NCBI GenBank assembly: GCA_963667195.1
Contig: OY762962.1
Coordinates: 2,232,001-2,296,000 of the forward strand
Length of the DNA: 64,000 nt
DNA from: UBA7703 sp963667195
GTDB lineage: Bacteria > Bacillota > Clostridia > Christensenellales > CAG-138
Reading direction: 5' to 3'
This document shows positions 40,854 through 49,154 of this stretch, piece by piece (positions within the stretch are counted from its first letter, which is position 1; every line of letters begins with the position of its first letter). The notes below the pieces were generated by a model, which saw nothing but the letters and a program-made list of their open reading frames with translations, searched no databases and was not told where the DNA came from. A program made the position numbers and the translations under genes.

Positions 40854-42206
40854 ATGGAACAACACAACAAAGCGCTGATCGTCGGCATGGCAAAAAGCGG
40901 TGTCGGCGCGGCAAAGCTGCTCAGGAGCACTGGCTGGGATGTGGTCATCAACGACAAAAAGACCGAGATTCCCGGGCTTAGTGAGGCGCTGAGCGGCGTA
41001 GACGTGACCTGGCGGCTCGGCGAGGACCCGCAGACGCTGTTTGACGGGGTGTCGCTCATCGTCATCAGCCCGATTATCCCGATGACGGTGCCGTTTGTGC
41101 GCGCGGCGCAGGAACGGGGCATCGAGGTCATCAGCGAGATCGAGCTTGGCTACCGCTACAGCCACGCGGAGTTTGTCTGTATCACGGGCACCAACGGCAA
41201 GACGACCTGCACCGCGCTGACCGGAGAGATCTTCAAAAACGGCGGCAGGCATACGTTTGTGCTCGGCAACATCGGCGTCCCGATCACGGAGCACGCGCTG
41301 GAAACGCGCACAGGCGACGTTGTCGTCGCGGAGACGGCTGGGCTCCAGCTGGAGGGAAACGTGCACTTTCACGCACGCGCGGCGGGCGTTTGCAACATCA
41401 CGGAAGACCACCTCGACCACTTCGGCACGATGGAAAACTACATCGCGGCCAAGTGCAAGATTTTCGACCACCAGACCGCGGAGGATATCGCGGTACTGAA
41501 CTACGACGACGCGGTTGTGCGCGACATGGCGCGGCTGACTCCCGCGCGCGTGTACTATTTTTCGCGCAAGGCGGAGGTACCGCGCGGGCTGTTTCTGCGC
41601 GGGGACACGGTTGTTTTCTGCGACGAGAACGGCGAATACGACCTCATCCGCGCGGACGAGATCAAGATTCCCGGCGGGCATAACCTCGAAAACGCGATGT
41701 TGAGCTCACTCCTCGCGCTGGGCATGGGCATTTCGGCTGACGCTGTACGCGAGACCCTGCGCACATTCCCCGGCGTGGAGCACCGCATCGAGTTCGTGCG
41801 GGAGTTTGAGGGCGTGCGATACATCAATGACTCCAAGGGCACCAACCCGGATTCGACGATCAAGGCGATTCAGGCCATGACGCGCCCGACGGTGCTGATC
41901 CTCGGCGGCTACGACAAACATAGCGATTTTCACGAGCTGTTTGAGCATTTTCGCGGCAGCCAGCTGAAAGCCATCGTCGTGCTCGGCGAGACCAAGCAGA
42001 AGATACTCGATACCGCGCGGGATACGGGCTACCTCGGCTACTGCCACGCGACGGGAACGTTTGAGGACGCGGTTTCGTGCGCGCGCGTGCTGGCAAGCTC
42101 CGGCGACGCGGTGCTGCTTTCGCCCGCCTGCGCAAGCTGGGACATGTTCGATAACTTCGAGCAGCGGGGCAGGGTGTTTAAGGAGATCGTGAATCAATTC
42201 AAGTAA
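40854..42206 (+). CDS. murD: UDP-N-acetylmuramoyl-alanine--D-glutamate ligase MurD
   Basis: A 450-residue Mur ligase adding D-glutamate to UDP-MurNAc-Ala. N-terminal nucleotide-sugar domain (ALIVGMAKSGVGAAKLL), ATP loop CITGTNGKTTCTAL, NITEDHLDHFGTMENYIAAK with the Lys for carbamylation, FPGVEHRIEFV, NDSKGTNPDSTIKAI and LLSPACASWDMFDNFEQRG. The usual SSFQL segment reads ETAGLQLEG. Motifs needed for catalysis are intact. ATG at 40854 follows TTTGGAGG 11 nt upstream. Last gene of the cluster; no murF, ftsW, murG or murC follows. Confidence 0.94.
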   Translation: MEQHNKALIVGMAKSGVGAAKLLRSTGWDVVINDKKTEIPGLSEALSGVDVTWRLGEDPQTLFDGVSLIVISPIIPMTVPFVRAAQERGIEVISEIELGYRYSHAEFVCITGTNGKTTCTALTGEIFKNGGRHTFVLGNIGVPITEHALETRTGDVVVAETAGLQLEGNVHFHARAAGVCNITEDHLDHFGTMENYIAAKCKIFDHQTAEDIAVLNYDDAVVRDMARLTPARVYYFSRKAEVPRGLFLRGDTVVFCDENGEYDLIRADEIKIPGGHNLENAMLSSLLALGMGISADAVRETLRTFPGVEHRIEFVREFEGVRYINDSKGTNPDSTIKAIQAMTRPTVLILGGYDKHSDFHELFEHFRGSQLKAIVVLGETKQKILDTARDTGYLGYCHATGTFEDAVSCARVLASSGDAVLLSPACASWDMFDNFEQRGRVFKEIVNQFK

Positions 42207-42234
42207 TCTGCAAGCAAAACACACAAGCATAACA

Positions 42235-42259
42235 AAAACGCCCTTGCGGGCGTTTTTGT
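42235..42259 (+). terminator. Intrinsic terminator (bidirectional) after murD
   Basis: AAAAACGCCC-TTGC-GGGCGTTTTTG between convergent murD and the nicotinamidase-like gene. Confidence 0.88.
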
Positions 42260-42280
42260 TTGCATTCTAGTGTTTCTTGT

Positions 42281-42841
42281 TTACTCGTTCACGATGTCGA
42301 TTTGGCAGGCTTTCATTGCGGAAAGTGCGGTCTTGTGCCCTTCGGGCGTGGCGCCCGCGCAGGCCGCGGCATCGACCGTGATCGTCGATTCGGGATAAAA
42401 CGCTTTCACGAGAAGCGCGTTGCTGATCACGCAGATATCCGTGCAGAGGCCGATCAGCTCGATCGACTCCGGCTCGCTGCCATCCAGCATCTCGTGGATG
42501 CGCATCGGCAGGCTTACGCCGCCGAACGTGTCCTTCGCGATCATGTGCTGCTCGTCGGCCACGTTTTTGTGCATCAGCGCCATCCAGACGGCGGAGTTCG
42601 GCGCCCAGCCGTCGGTGCCCGCGATGCAGTGCTTGACCGGAAGCTTTTGCCCTTCCTTCGTGTTGAGGTAGTCCTCGGTGTGCGTGTCCAGCGTGTAGAG
42701 AATCAGTCCGTCAAAGTCGAGAATGCGCTTCACGACGGGTTCCACCACCGCCTGCGCTTCCTTCGAGCCGAGAGAGCCGGTGATGAAGTCGTTTTGCATA
42801 TCAACCACGACGAGGACTTTATTTGCGAGTTTCTGTTCCAT
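42281..42841 (-). CDS. Cysteine hydrolase, nicotinamidase/isochorismatase family
   Basis: A 186-residue enzyme. VLVVVDMQNDFITGSL carries the catalytic Asp, DTHTEDYL the metal-site residues, IAKDTFGG the catalytic Lys and LIGLCTDICVISNALLVK the nucleophile Cys near residue 133. This fits nicotinamidases that convert nicotinamide to nicotinate for NAD salvage. AAAGGAACG precedes the ATG at 42841. It lies 25 bp after a SpoU methyltransferase gene on the same strand. Confidence 0.88.
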   Translation of the reverse strand: MEQKLANKVLVVVDMQNDFITGSLGSKEAQAVVEPVVKRILDFDGLILYTLDTHTEDYLNTKEGQKLPVKHCIAGTDGWAPNSAVWMALMHKNVADEQHMIAKDTFGGVSLPMRIHEMLDGSEPESIELIGLCTDICVISNALLVKAFYPESTITVDAAACAGATPEGHKTALSAMKACQIDIVNE

Positions 42842-42866
42842 ATGTTTCGTTCCTTTCGGATGATGT

Positions 42867-43622
42867 TTATCTTGCGTGCGGCATTGCCTCGGAGACGACG
42901 TAGAGCAGCACGCCCGCCGCGACGGAGGCGTTGAGCGACTCCGCGTGCCCGCGCATGGTGAGGCGGAAGCGCTCGCACTGTTCGGCGACCGCGTCGCTTA
43001 CTCCGTTTCCTTCGCTGCCGATGACGAGCGCAACGCTGCCGGAGAGCTTGGGTAGCGTCTCGCTGCCCTTTAGGTCGCCGCAGAGCGCCGTAAAGCCCCG
43101 CTGCTTCATCTTCGCGAGTTCCGGCAGGAGTTCGCCCTGCCAAACGGGCAGGTGGTAGGTGGAGCCCATCGCGGCGCGGAGCGTCTTTGGCGCGTAGGCG
43201 TCCGCACAGGCGGGGGATAGTAGCACGCCCGCGGCACCGAACGCGTCCGCCGAGCGGAGGATCGCGCCGACGTTGCCGGGGTCCTGCACGCCGTCCAATA
43301 CCACGACGAGACCCGCGGGATATTCCTCCGGCGGGGTAAGCGCGGGCGTTTTGACCACGGCGACGATGCCCTGCGGCGTCTGGCTCTCGCAGAGGGACTC
43401 CAGCACCGCGCGGGTGACGGAGTAGTTCACCGCGCCATCCGGCACGGCAAAATCAAACCCGTCCTCGACGAAGCAGGAGACGACCTCCGCGCCGGAAGCG
43501 ATTGCCTCGCGCACGAGCTTACCGCTTTCGATGAGGTGCAGCCCGCTCTCCTTGCGCTCCTTGCGGTTCTGGAGCTTTCGCGCTTCCTTGACGCGCTCGT
43601 TGGCGCGGCTTTCGATGATCAT
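42867..43622 (-). CDS. SpoU/TrmH family RNA 2'-O-methyltransferase
   Basis: A 251-residue enzyme with an N-terminal L30e-like RNA-binding part (IIESRANERVKEARKLQNRKE, given in part) and a C-terminal knotted SPOUT domain: LVVLDGVQDPGNVGAILRSADAFG, LVIGSEGNGVSDAV and LTMRGHAESLNASVAAGVLLY. It methylates a ribose in rRNA or tRNA with S-adenosylmethionine; the target is unknown. AGGAG precedes ATG 43622. Confidence 0.93.
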   Translation of the reverse strand: MIIESRANERVKEARKLQNRKERKESGLHLIESGKLVREAIASGAEVVSCFVEDGFDFAVPDGAVNYSVTRAVLESLCESQTPQGIVAVVKTPALTPPEEYPAGLVVVLDGVQDPGNVGAILRSADAFGAAGVLLSPACADAYAPKTLRAAMGSTYHLPVWQGELLPELAKMKQRGFTALCGDLKGSETLPKLSGSVALVIGSEGNGVSDAVAEQCERFRLTMRGHAESLNASVAAGVLLYVVSEAMPHAR

Positions 43623-43668
43623 CTGCGCAAAACTCCTCTCTTTCTGATTCTATCATCGGCTATCGCGT

Positions 43669-44214
43669 TCAGGCGTTTGCCTGTTGAGATAGCCATTCTT
43701 CCTTCGTAATGGAATACACCGCTTCGTCGAAGATCGCGCCGTCGTAGCGCAAAAACGTCTGCCGCAGCGTGCCTTCGTAGGCGAAGCCGCACTTCTCGAT
43801 CACGCGGCGGGAGCGGTCGTTGAAGGTGTAGTGCGAAATGCTCATCAGCCGCAGGTTCATCTGCTCAAAGCCGTAGCGCTGGACTCGCTTGACCGCTTCG
43901 CTCATGTAGCCGTTGCCCCAACAGTCTTGCGCGAGCACGTAGCCGATCATTCGCACGTCCGGCAGGTTTCGCCATTTGTCGTGGTGCAGGCCGATGGTAC
44001 CGATCATGCGGTGGTCGCTCTTGCGCTCGATGGCAAACACGTTGTCGTCGGCGATGAACATCTCGATGATGGAGCGTGACTCCTCGCGGTTTGCGTGCGG
44101 CTTCCAGCCGGCGCGCGGGCCGACATCGGGATCGACGGCATAGCGAAAGAGATCATCGGTGTCCTGCTCGGTAAAGCCACGCAGGATCAGGCGTTCAGAT
44201 TCGATCCGCTCCAT
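43669..44214 (-). CDS. GNAT N-acetyltransferase (RimJ/RimL type)
   Basis: A 181-residue acetyltransferase. ERLILRGFTEQDTDDLFRYA at the N-terminus, MIGTIGLHHD, and the acetyl-CoA loop IGYVLAQDCWGNGYMSEAV (QxxGxA variant) are typical of the family that acetylates N-termini of ribosomal proteins or small molecules. CGFAYEGTLRQTFLRYDG is the common C-terminal strand. The start at 44214 follows GAGGAG. Confidence 0.92.
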   Translation of the reverse strand: MERIESERLILRGFTEQDTDDLFRYAVDPDVGPRAGWKPHANREESRSIIEMFIADDNVFAIERKSDHRMIGTIGLHHDKWRNLPDVRMIGYVLAQDCWGNGYMSEAVKRVQRYGFEQMNLRLMSISHYTFNDRSRRVIEKCGFAYEGTLRQTFLRYDGAIFDEAVYSITKEEWLSQQANA

Positions 44215-44312
44215 GACGGCACACTCCTCATTTTTCAGTATAGTATAGCATATCCGCGCGCGGGATTTCGTGCGGCTTTTCCCATGCCGCCTGAAATATT
44301 CGAGCCGCGCTG

Positions 44313-45569
44313 TTAGATATGCTCGATGATGTCATCCATGATAGGCGGCGCACTCTCGACGGTTTCTTGCAAAGGCTGCGGCGTTAACTGCGCGATGCGC
44401 TTTTGCAGGACGGCGACAGCGGCGCAGGTGACCAGCAGGAGCGCGCCCGCAATCAGCCACATATTTTGGTAACGCGAGTAGGTGCTCACAAGGAACCCGC
44501 CGACGGAGGCGATCACGCCGCCGATTTGCAGCACCAGCGAGAACAGCGAGAGGATGCTCGCGCGGTGGCTGGAGGGCGTAACCTGGTTGAGGAGCGTGCT
44601 TTCCACCACGCTGCTGCTGCCGATGAGCAGGTATAGGCCAAGGTAGAGCCCGATCAGCGAATATTCGCTGCGTGAGAACGAAAACAGGATCAGCGCGATA
44701 CCAAGCGGTGCCTTGAAGAGCAACAGCAGCCGGATTCCCGCGCCGGGATTCTTTCGCAAGAGCCGCTCCGCAACCCAGCTGCCGAACATCACGAACGCAA
44801 AGCCCGCGAACGTGACCGCGCCAAAGAGCCAGTAGACCGGCTGATACGTTTCCAATGCTGGCTGCCAATACACCTCGATTGCGCTGAGTGATAAGCCCAT
44901 CAGGAGGAAGAAGATCAGCAGGATGCGGACGGTTCCGCGCTGTTTTGCAAACGCAACGCTCTCCTTGACCTGCTTGGTGAAGAGCTGCAGGTGCGAGGAG
45001 GCGACGTGCCCGGCATGCGCGCGCGGGGCTTCCTTGACAAACAGAATGGTGAGTAGCAGGATGACCGCGGTGAGCAGGATGTTGCCGCCGAGGTTGAGCG
45101 AGAACTTTTCGCCGATTCCGGCGATTGCACCGCCGGCCAGCGCGCCGATGCCGAGGCCCGCGCTCTCCAATATCGAGAGCCGCGCGGTGACGCGTTCCAG
45201 CGGAACCTGCCGCTCTACCGACTGGTCGATGAAGAGCGACTCGATGCTGCCGGAGGAGAAAGCGCGGCTAAGTCCGTTGATCACCATCGCCACAAGCAAA
45301 ACCCATGCGGTGCGCGAAAAGAAGAACATGCTGTAACTGATCAGGTACAGAATACTCGAAAGCAGGAAGGACGTCTTCCGGCCGTAGAGATCCGCAAATA
45401 CGCCGCTGGGAAACTCGGACGCGATCACGGTCACGGAATACAGTCCGATGATCAGCGAAACGTTCTCAATCGTGGCTCCGCGCGCAAGCAGCATCAGCGA
45501 AAGGATCGGCACGATGAGACCGCTGGCGAAGAACTTGAGGAAGTAGACGAGTTGAATCGGCTTACTCAT
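44313..45569 (-). CDS. Major facilitator superfamily transporter
   Basis: A 418-residue membrane protein with about twelve spans. GVFADLYGRKTSFLLSS is the MFS loop 2-3 motif (DxxGRK). The start at 45569 (MSKPIQL) lies inside the end of the upstream winged-helix regulator, an 8-bp overlap, with GTGGGGC as ribosome site, so regulator and transporter are coupled. A drug or metabolite exporter controlled by its own repressor is likely; substrate unknown. Confidence 0.9.
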   Translation of the reverse strand: MSKPIQLVYFLKFFASGLIVPILSLMLLARGATIENVSLIIGLYSVTVIASEFPSGVFADLYGRKTSFLLSSILYLISYSMFFFSRTAWVLLVAMVINGLSRAFSSGSIESLFIDQSVERQVPLERVTARLSILESAGLGIGALAGGAIAGIGEKFSLNLGGNILLTAVILLLTILFVKEAPRAHAGHVASSHLQLFTKQVKESVAFAKQRGTVRILLIFFLLMGLSLSAIEVYWQPALETYQPVYWLFGAVTFAGFAFVMFGSWVAERLLRKNPGAGIRLLLLFKAPLGIALILFSFSRSEYSLIGLYLGLYLLIGSSSVVESTLLNQVTPSSHRASILSLFSLVLQIGGVIASVGGFLVSTYSRYQNMWLIAGALLLVTCAAVAVLQKRIAQLTPQPLQETVESAPPIMDDIIEHI

Positions 45570-46122
45570 GCTGTTCTTGCCCCACTGGATAACCGATGAT
45601 TGCAAATTCCCAGGCGACGCTGTTCGGGCTTGTACACTCGTGCGCGTCTAAAAACGATCGAATCATCTGATAAAGCTCCTTTGCTTCGGATGGAGTGAGG
45701 TGCGTGATGCCGCTGATCATGTCTCCGAATTGGGTTTCGTCGCTCAACCGGCTGCCAAGTGCCTGACAGTATTCCAGAAAGCCGGAAAACCGCTGCGAGA
45801 TATCCGCCTGCATCAGCGCGATGCGCTGGTTGTTCTCGCCGTCGTCCTTCAGCCCGCCGATGCGGATGTTTCGCGGCAGCACGTGAAAATACGTCGCGGT
45901 GATGCCGTGGATTTGCTCCGTGTGGCTCTGCTCGACGATGCCCAGCTCCTTTAGCAGGCGGATATGACGCTGTACCGAGGAGGCGGAGATGCCGACCTGG
46001 TCGGCAATCTGCTTTGCGGTCATGGGCTCACCCTTGATCTGCATGCAGCGCAGGATGTTCTGCCGCTGGGGGTTGACATAGATATCGAGCTCTTTTTTGC
46101 CGGACAAAATGATAGGCTCCAT
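45562..46122 (-). CDS. Winged-helix transcriptional regulator (ArsR-like)
   Basis: A 186-residue protein with an N-terminal winged helix: NPQRQNILRCMQIKGEPMTAKQIADQVGISASSVQRHIRLLKELG (domain at about 17-62, given in parts here as MTAKQIADQVGISASS). The C-terminal half (about 85-185) is helical and probably binds ligand or dimerises. It overlaps the MFS gene by 8 bp and probably represses this pair through the dyad at 46134-46175. Confidence 0.88.
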   Translation of the reverse strand: MEPIILSGKKELDIYVNPQRQNILRCMQIKGEPMTAKQIADQVGISASSVQRHIRLLKELGIVEQSHTEQIHGITATYFHVLPRNIRIGGLKDDGENNQRIALMQADISQRFSGFLEYCQALGSRLSDETQFGDMISGITHLTPSEAKELYQMIRSFLDAHECTSPNSVAWEFAIIGYPVGQEQHE

Positions 46123-46133
46123 GGTGCGCCTCC

Positions 46134-46175
46134 TGACGTTACAATTATAATAACGATCTCAATGTTATAACGTCA
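46134..46175. promoter_or_regulatory. Promoter and dyad operator of the ArsR-like/MFS operon
   Basis: Perfect 8-bp arms TGACGTTA (46134-46141) and TAACGTCA (46168-46175) flank the promoter. On the minus strand TTGACG overlaps one arm and TTATTA/TATAAT lies between the arms, so binding would block RNA polymerase. Confidence 0.6.
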
Positions 46176-46241
46176 AGAGCACGTAACATAAAAGCAAAAA
46201 TAAATATAAATACGCAGATTAAACTTCGAACGCACGTAAAA

Positions 46242-46268
46242 AAAGAACCGCCTTGCGGCGGTTCTCGT
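46242..46268 (-). terminator. Intrinsic terminator of infC-rpmI-rplT
   Basis: Minus strand AGAACCGCC-GCAA-GGCGGTTCT followed by TTTTTTT. Confidence 0.92.
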
Positions 46269-46278
46269 TTTGCGTTTC

Positions 46279-46635
46279 TTACGCTCTGGCCTTCATGGCG
46301 ATATCAACGAGTTCTTTGAACGCGGTCATATCGGTGATGGCGAGGTCGGCGAGCACTTTGCGGTTGATGTTGACATCCGCAAGCTTGAGCCCGTTGATCA
46401 GGCGGCTGTAGGTGGTGCCGCAGATGCGCGCGCCCGCGTTGATACGGGCAATCCAGAGACGGCGATATTCGCGCTTTTTCAGCTTGCGGCCGACATACGC
46501 GTACGCCATGGATTTCATGACCTGCTGGGAAGCCGCGCGATACTGCTTGCTCTTTGCACCGTAGTATCCTTTGGCGAGCCGCAGAACCTTGCGGCGTTTC
46601 TTTACTGCATTGACTGCTCTTTTAATTCTGGCCAT
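46279..46635 (-). CDS. rplT: 50S ribosomal protein L20
   Basis: A 118-residue protein with the full L20 sequence pattern (MARIKRAVNAVKKRRKVLRL, LWIARINAGARICG, SRLINGLKLADVNINRKVLA). It is needed early in 50S assembly and in Firmicutes represses the infC operon by binding its leader. Third gene of infC-rpmI-rplT, 15 bp after rpmI. Confidence 0.98.
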   Translation of the reverse strand: MARIKRAVNAVKKRRKVLRLAKGYYGAKSKQYRAASQQVMKSMAYAYVGRKLKKREYRRLWIARINAGARICGTTYSRLINGLKLADVNINRKVLADLAITDMTAFKELVDIAMKARA

Positions 46636-46650
46636 AATTCATCTTCCTCC

Positions 46651-46848
46651 TTACGCGTACGGCAACAGCTTGCGGATCTTCTTTTCTTCGACCTCGGCAA
46701 TATAGCCGGTCTGACGCAAACCGCGCAGGCGTTTGGTGGACTTCTTGGTCAGGATGTGGCGCTTATACGCCTTGCTGCGCTTAATCTTGCCCGATTTCGT
46801 GAGGGAGAAGCGCTTTGCCGCTCCGCGATGGGTCTTTAACTTTGGCAT
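46651..46848 (-). CDS. rpmI: 50S ribosomal protein L35
   Basis: A 65-residue basic protein, MPKLKTHRGAAKRFSLTKSG with the HILTKKSTKRLRGLR core of L35. It lies between infC and rplT, the standard order, with a strong AGGAGG upstream. Confidence 0.98.
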   Translation of the reverse strand: MPKLKTHRGAAKRFSLTKSGKIKRSKAYKRHILTKKSTKRLRGLRQTGYIAEVEEKKIRKLLPYA

Positions 46849-46945
46849 TGGTCGGTTCCTCCTGGTTCTTTCTTGCTACATATTTTTTGTTCGCTCCGGT
46901 GAGCGAAGCGGATACATCAAATCGGTTGGGTTCTTACTTCCGGGA

Positions 46946-47467
46946 TTATTTCTTCTCGGCCTTGGGAGCGAGAATCATAAACAGGCTTCTGCCTTCCATC
47001 TTTGGCTCGCGCTCTTTGATCGCGCTGTCGCCAAGCATCTCATAGAAGCGGGTCATGACGTCCATGCCGATCTCGCCGTGCGTGATCTGGCGTCCGCGGA
47101 AGCGGATGGACACCTTGACTTTGTCGCCGTCCGCAAGGAACTTGACGCTCTGCTTGGCCTTGATCTCCATGTCGCGAACGTCGATGGTTGCGGAGAGGCG
47201 AACCTCTTTGAGTTCGATGATCTTCTGATTCTTACGCTGTTCCTTCTCGCGCTTGCCCATTTCAAAGCGGTATTTGCCGTAGTCCATGAGCTTGCAGACG
47301 GGCGGGGTGCTGTTGGGCGCGATCTTGACCAGATCCAGTTCACGTTCGTCGGCCATTTTTTGCGCGTCGCGGACATCTACGATGCCGAGCTGGTCGCCAT
47401 TTTCGCCGATTAAACGGACCTGGGGGTCACGGATCTCTTCATTGATCATCAATTCCGTGATAGCGAT
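46946..47467 (-). CDS. infC: Translation initiation factor IF-3, with AUC start codon
   Basis: A 173-residue IF-3: N-domain MINEEIRDPQVRLIGENGDQ, Tyr-rich linker KLMDYGKYRFEMGKREKEQ, C-domain KVKVSIRFRGRQITHGEIG. It keeps ribosomal subunits apart and proofreads start codons. The strong Shine-Dalgarno GGAGGT (47481-47476) is 8 nt from ATC at 47467-47465; the first TTG/ATG codons are 22-26 nt from it. Reading from ATC gives (M)AITELMINEE, the usual N-terminal length. Non-canonical AUU/AUC/AUA starts are the known basis of IF-3 autoregulation. Confidence 0.93.
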   Translation of the reverse strand: MAITELMINEEIRDPQVRLIGENGDQLGIVDVRDAQKMADERELDLVKIAPNSTPPVCKLMDYGKYRFEMGKREKEQRKNQKIIELKEVRLSATIDVRDMEIKAKQSVKFLADGDKVKVSIRFRGRQITHGEIGMDVMTRFYEMLGDSAIKEREPKMEGRSLFMILAPKAEKK

Positions 47468-47610
47468 GGCAGTACACCTCCATAATTAAAATAAAATGTG
47501 GGCGCAAGTCAGATTGCGCCCACATGAACAAATCACTGTGTAAAAAAGTGTTGCTACCGTGCCTGACAATCGTCGGCAGGTGAGAAGCGGGCGCTTCTGC
47601 TTGAACATGA
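47468..47610 (-). promoter_or_regulatory. Structured leader of infC-rpmI-rplT (L20-type autoregulatory leader)
   Basis: The 140-nt leader contains several hairpins: AGAAGC-GCCC-GCTTCT, TGCC-GAC-GATT-GTC-A-GGCA, and a terminator-like stem GTGGGCGCAA-TCTGAC-TTGCGCCCAC (47523-47498) followed by ATTTTATTTTAATT, just ahead of the Shine-Dalgarno. This matches the attenuator by which L20 controls the operon in Bacillus; homology to the known motif is inferred from position and structure. Confidence 0.7.
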
Positions 47611-47613
47611 ACT

Positions 47614-47642
47614 ATTATATGGGTTAGGATGCGTCATGTCAA
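47614..47642 (-). promoter_or_regulatory. Promoter of infC-rpmI-rplT
   Basis: Minus-strand TTGACA (47642-47637), 17-bp spacer, TATAAT (47619-47614): full consensus. Confidence 0.9.
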
Positions 47643-47702
47643 GCAAAATCATGCGGTAAACGCCCGAATTTCGCAGGAAAACCGCGATTTTTCCGGATTT
47701 TA

Positions 47703-49016
47703 TCAGTCGTCCGCGCCCTGCATGGCTTCGAGCTTGGACTGCGGCTTGCCCGGTTTGCTGTCGCCGTACTTGGTCAGCGAGATCGGAATGATCGCCAGCG
47801 CAATGAAAACCGCGGCATACGGGAAGAGCGTGTCGTAACCCACGTATTGCAGCAGGTAGCCGGAGACGATGGGCGTTACCACCTGCGCCGCCATGGAGCA
47901 GGTATAGTAGAAGCCCGTGTATTTGCCGACGTTGCCGAAGCGGGAGATCTCCCAGACCATCGGGAAGGTGTTGACCGTGACAGCAGCCTGCGCAAAGCCG
48001 ATTGCCGCGAACATCACATACAGCATCGGCGAGAAGGTTCTGGCTCCGATTGCGCCGTAGATAAAGCACGCGAGCGCCACGCCGAGGCCGATGACGATTG
48101 TCTTCTTGCGGCCGATGCGGGAAGCGAGGAAACCGATCGGCAGATAGGAGAGGATCGCGACTCCGGTTGCCACAAGCAGGCACGAGGAGACGTTGTTGAG
48201 GCCGGAGGCCCACATCTTGGTGGCATATTTGCTAAAGGCGGTCGTGACCGCGTTATAGCCCAGGAACCAGAGCGTGATAGTCGCCAGAATCAGGATCAGG
48301 CTGCGCATGACTTCCGGCGGAAGCTTCTTTTTGCCGTCCACCTCAATGGACTTGCCCTGATCTTCCTCCTCGGAGACGCCGTAGTTGATGTCCTTCATCT
48401 GCTGGACAAGTTTTCTCTCTGGCACGAAGAAGAAGACGGTGAGCGCTGCAAGCACCATGAGCACCGCAACCGCGAGGAAGAGGTAGAGGTAGTTCGCTCT
48501 GCCATTTGCGCCGTTCACCACCAGCATCTTCATGACGATCAGCGTAAACGCGCCGCCGACCGCGCCCATGAGGTTGATGATCGCGTTGCCCTTGCTGCGC
48601 ACGGGTTTCGGCGTGACATCTGGCATCAGCGCGACCGCGGGCGAGCGATAGGTGCCCATCGTGACGAGCAGCGCGCCGAGAACGACGATGAATACGATCA
48701 GCGACGTGGAAGGAGCCCACGCGCCATAGGAGTTGTCGAGCACCGGCAGCAGCATCATCAGAACGACCGCACCAAGCGTGCCGCTGACGATGAAGGGAAT
48801 GCGCCTGCCGACCTTGTCGCTCAGCGCGCCGAAGAGCGGCAACAGGAAGAGGGCCACGATATTGTCGAGGCTCATGATGATGCCCGCAGGGCCGTCGCCC
48901 ATATGATACGTGTCGCGCAGAATCAACGGGATGATGGTGTCGTACATCTGCCAAAATGCGCTGATCGAGAGAAACGCAAAGCCGACGAGGAATGTGCGCT
49001 TGTAGTTCAGTTTCAT
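47703..49016 (-). CDS. MFS transporter (SLC45-like sugar carrier type)
   Basis: A 437-residue protein with about twelve spans. FGALSDKVGRRIPFIVSG and FLASRIGRKKTIVIGL are the two MFS loop motifs (one per half), and the long central loop (MKDINYGVSEEEDQGKSIEV) is cytosolic. The early ISAFWQMYDTIIPLIL and LDNIVALFLLPLFGALSD patterns resemble bacterial SLC45/sucrose-proton carriers. GGAG lies in ATCGGAGAAAAAAAC before ATG 49016. Substrate is inferred only. Confidence 0.88.
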   Translation of the reverse strand: MKLNYKRTFLVGFAFLSISAFWQMYDTIIPLILRDTYHMGDGPAGIIMSLDNIVALFLLPLFGALSDKVGRRIPFIVSGTLGAVVLMMLLPVLDNSYGAWAPSTSLIVFIVVLGALLVTMGTYRSPAVALMPDVTPKPVRSKGNAIINLMGAVGGAFTLIVMKMLVVNGANGRANYLYLFLAVAVLMVLAALTVFFFVPERKLVQQMKDINYGVSEEEDQGKSIEVDGKKKLPPEVMRSLILILATITLWFLGYNAVTTAFSKYATKMWASGLNNVSSCLLVATGVAILSYLPIGFLASRIGRKKTIVIGLGVALACFIYGAIGARTFSPMLYVMFAAIGFAQAAVTVNTFPMVWEISRFGNVGKYTGFYYTCSMAAQVVTPIVSGYLLQYVGYDTLFPYAAVFIALAIIPISLTKYGDSKPGKPQSKLEAMQGADD

Positions 49017-49082
49017 GTTTTTTTCTCCGATTTTTATAAGATATGGAGGACGGAAGCGCCAGGGAACCCTGCCGCTGTGTTA

Positions 49083-49111
49083 TATACATGGTAACGCAAT
49101 TGGCGTATAAT
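49083..49111 (+). promoter_or_regulatory. Promoter for the GDPD gene
   Basis: TATACA (49083-49088), 17-bp spacer, TATAAT (49106-49111). Confidence 0.6.
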
Positions 49112-49154
49112 AACAACTAAAATCGACGTAAAAATCAACTGGGGGATGAGTATC

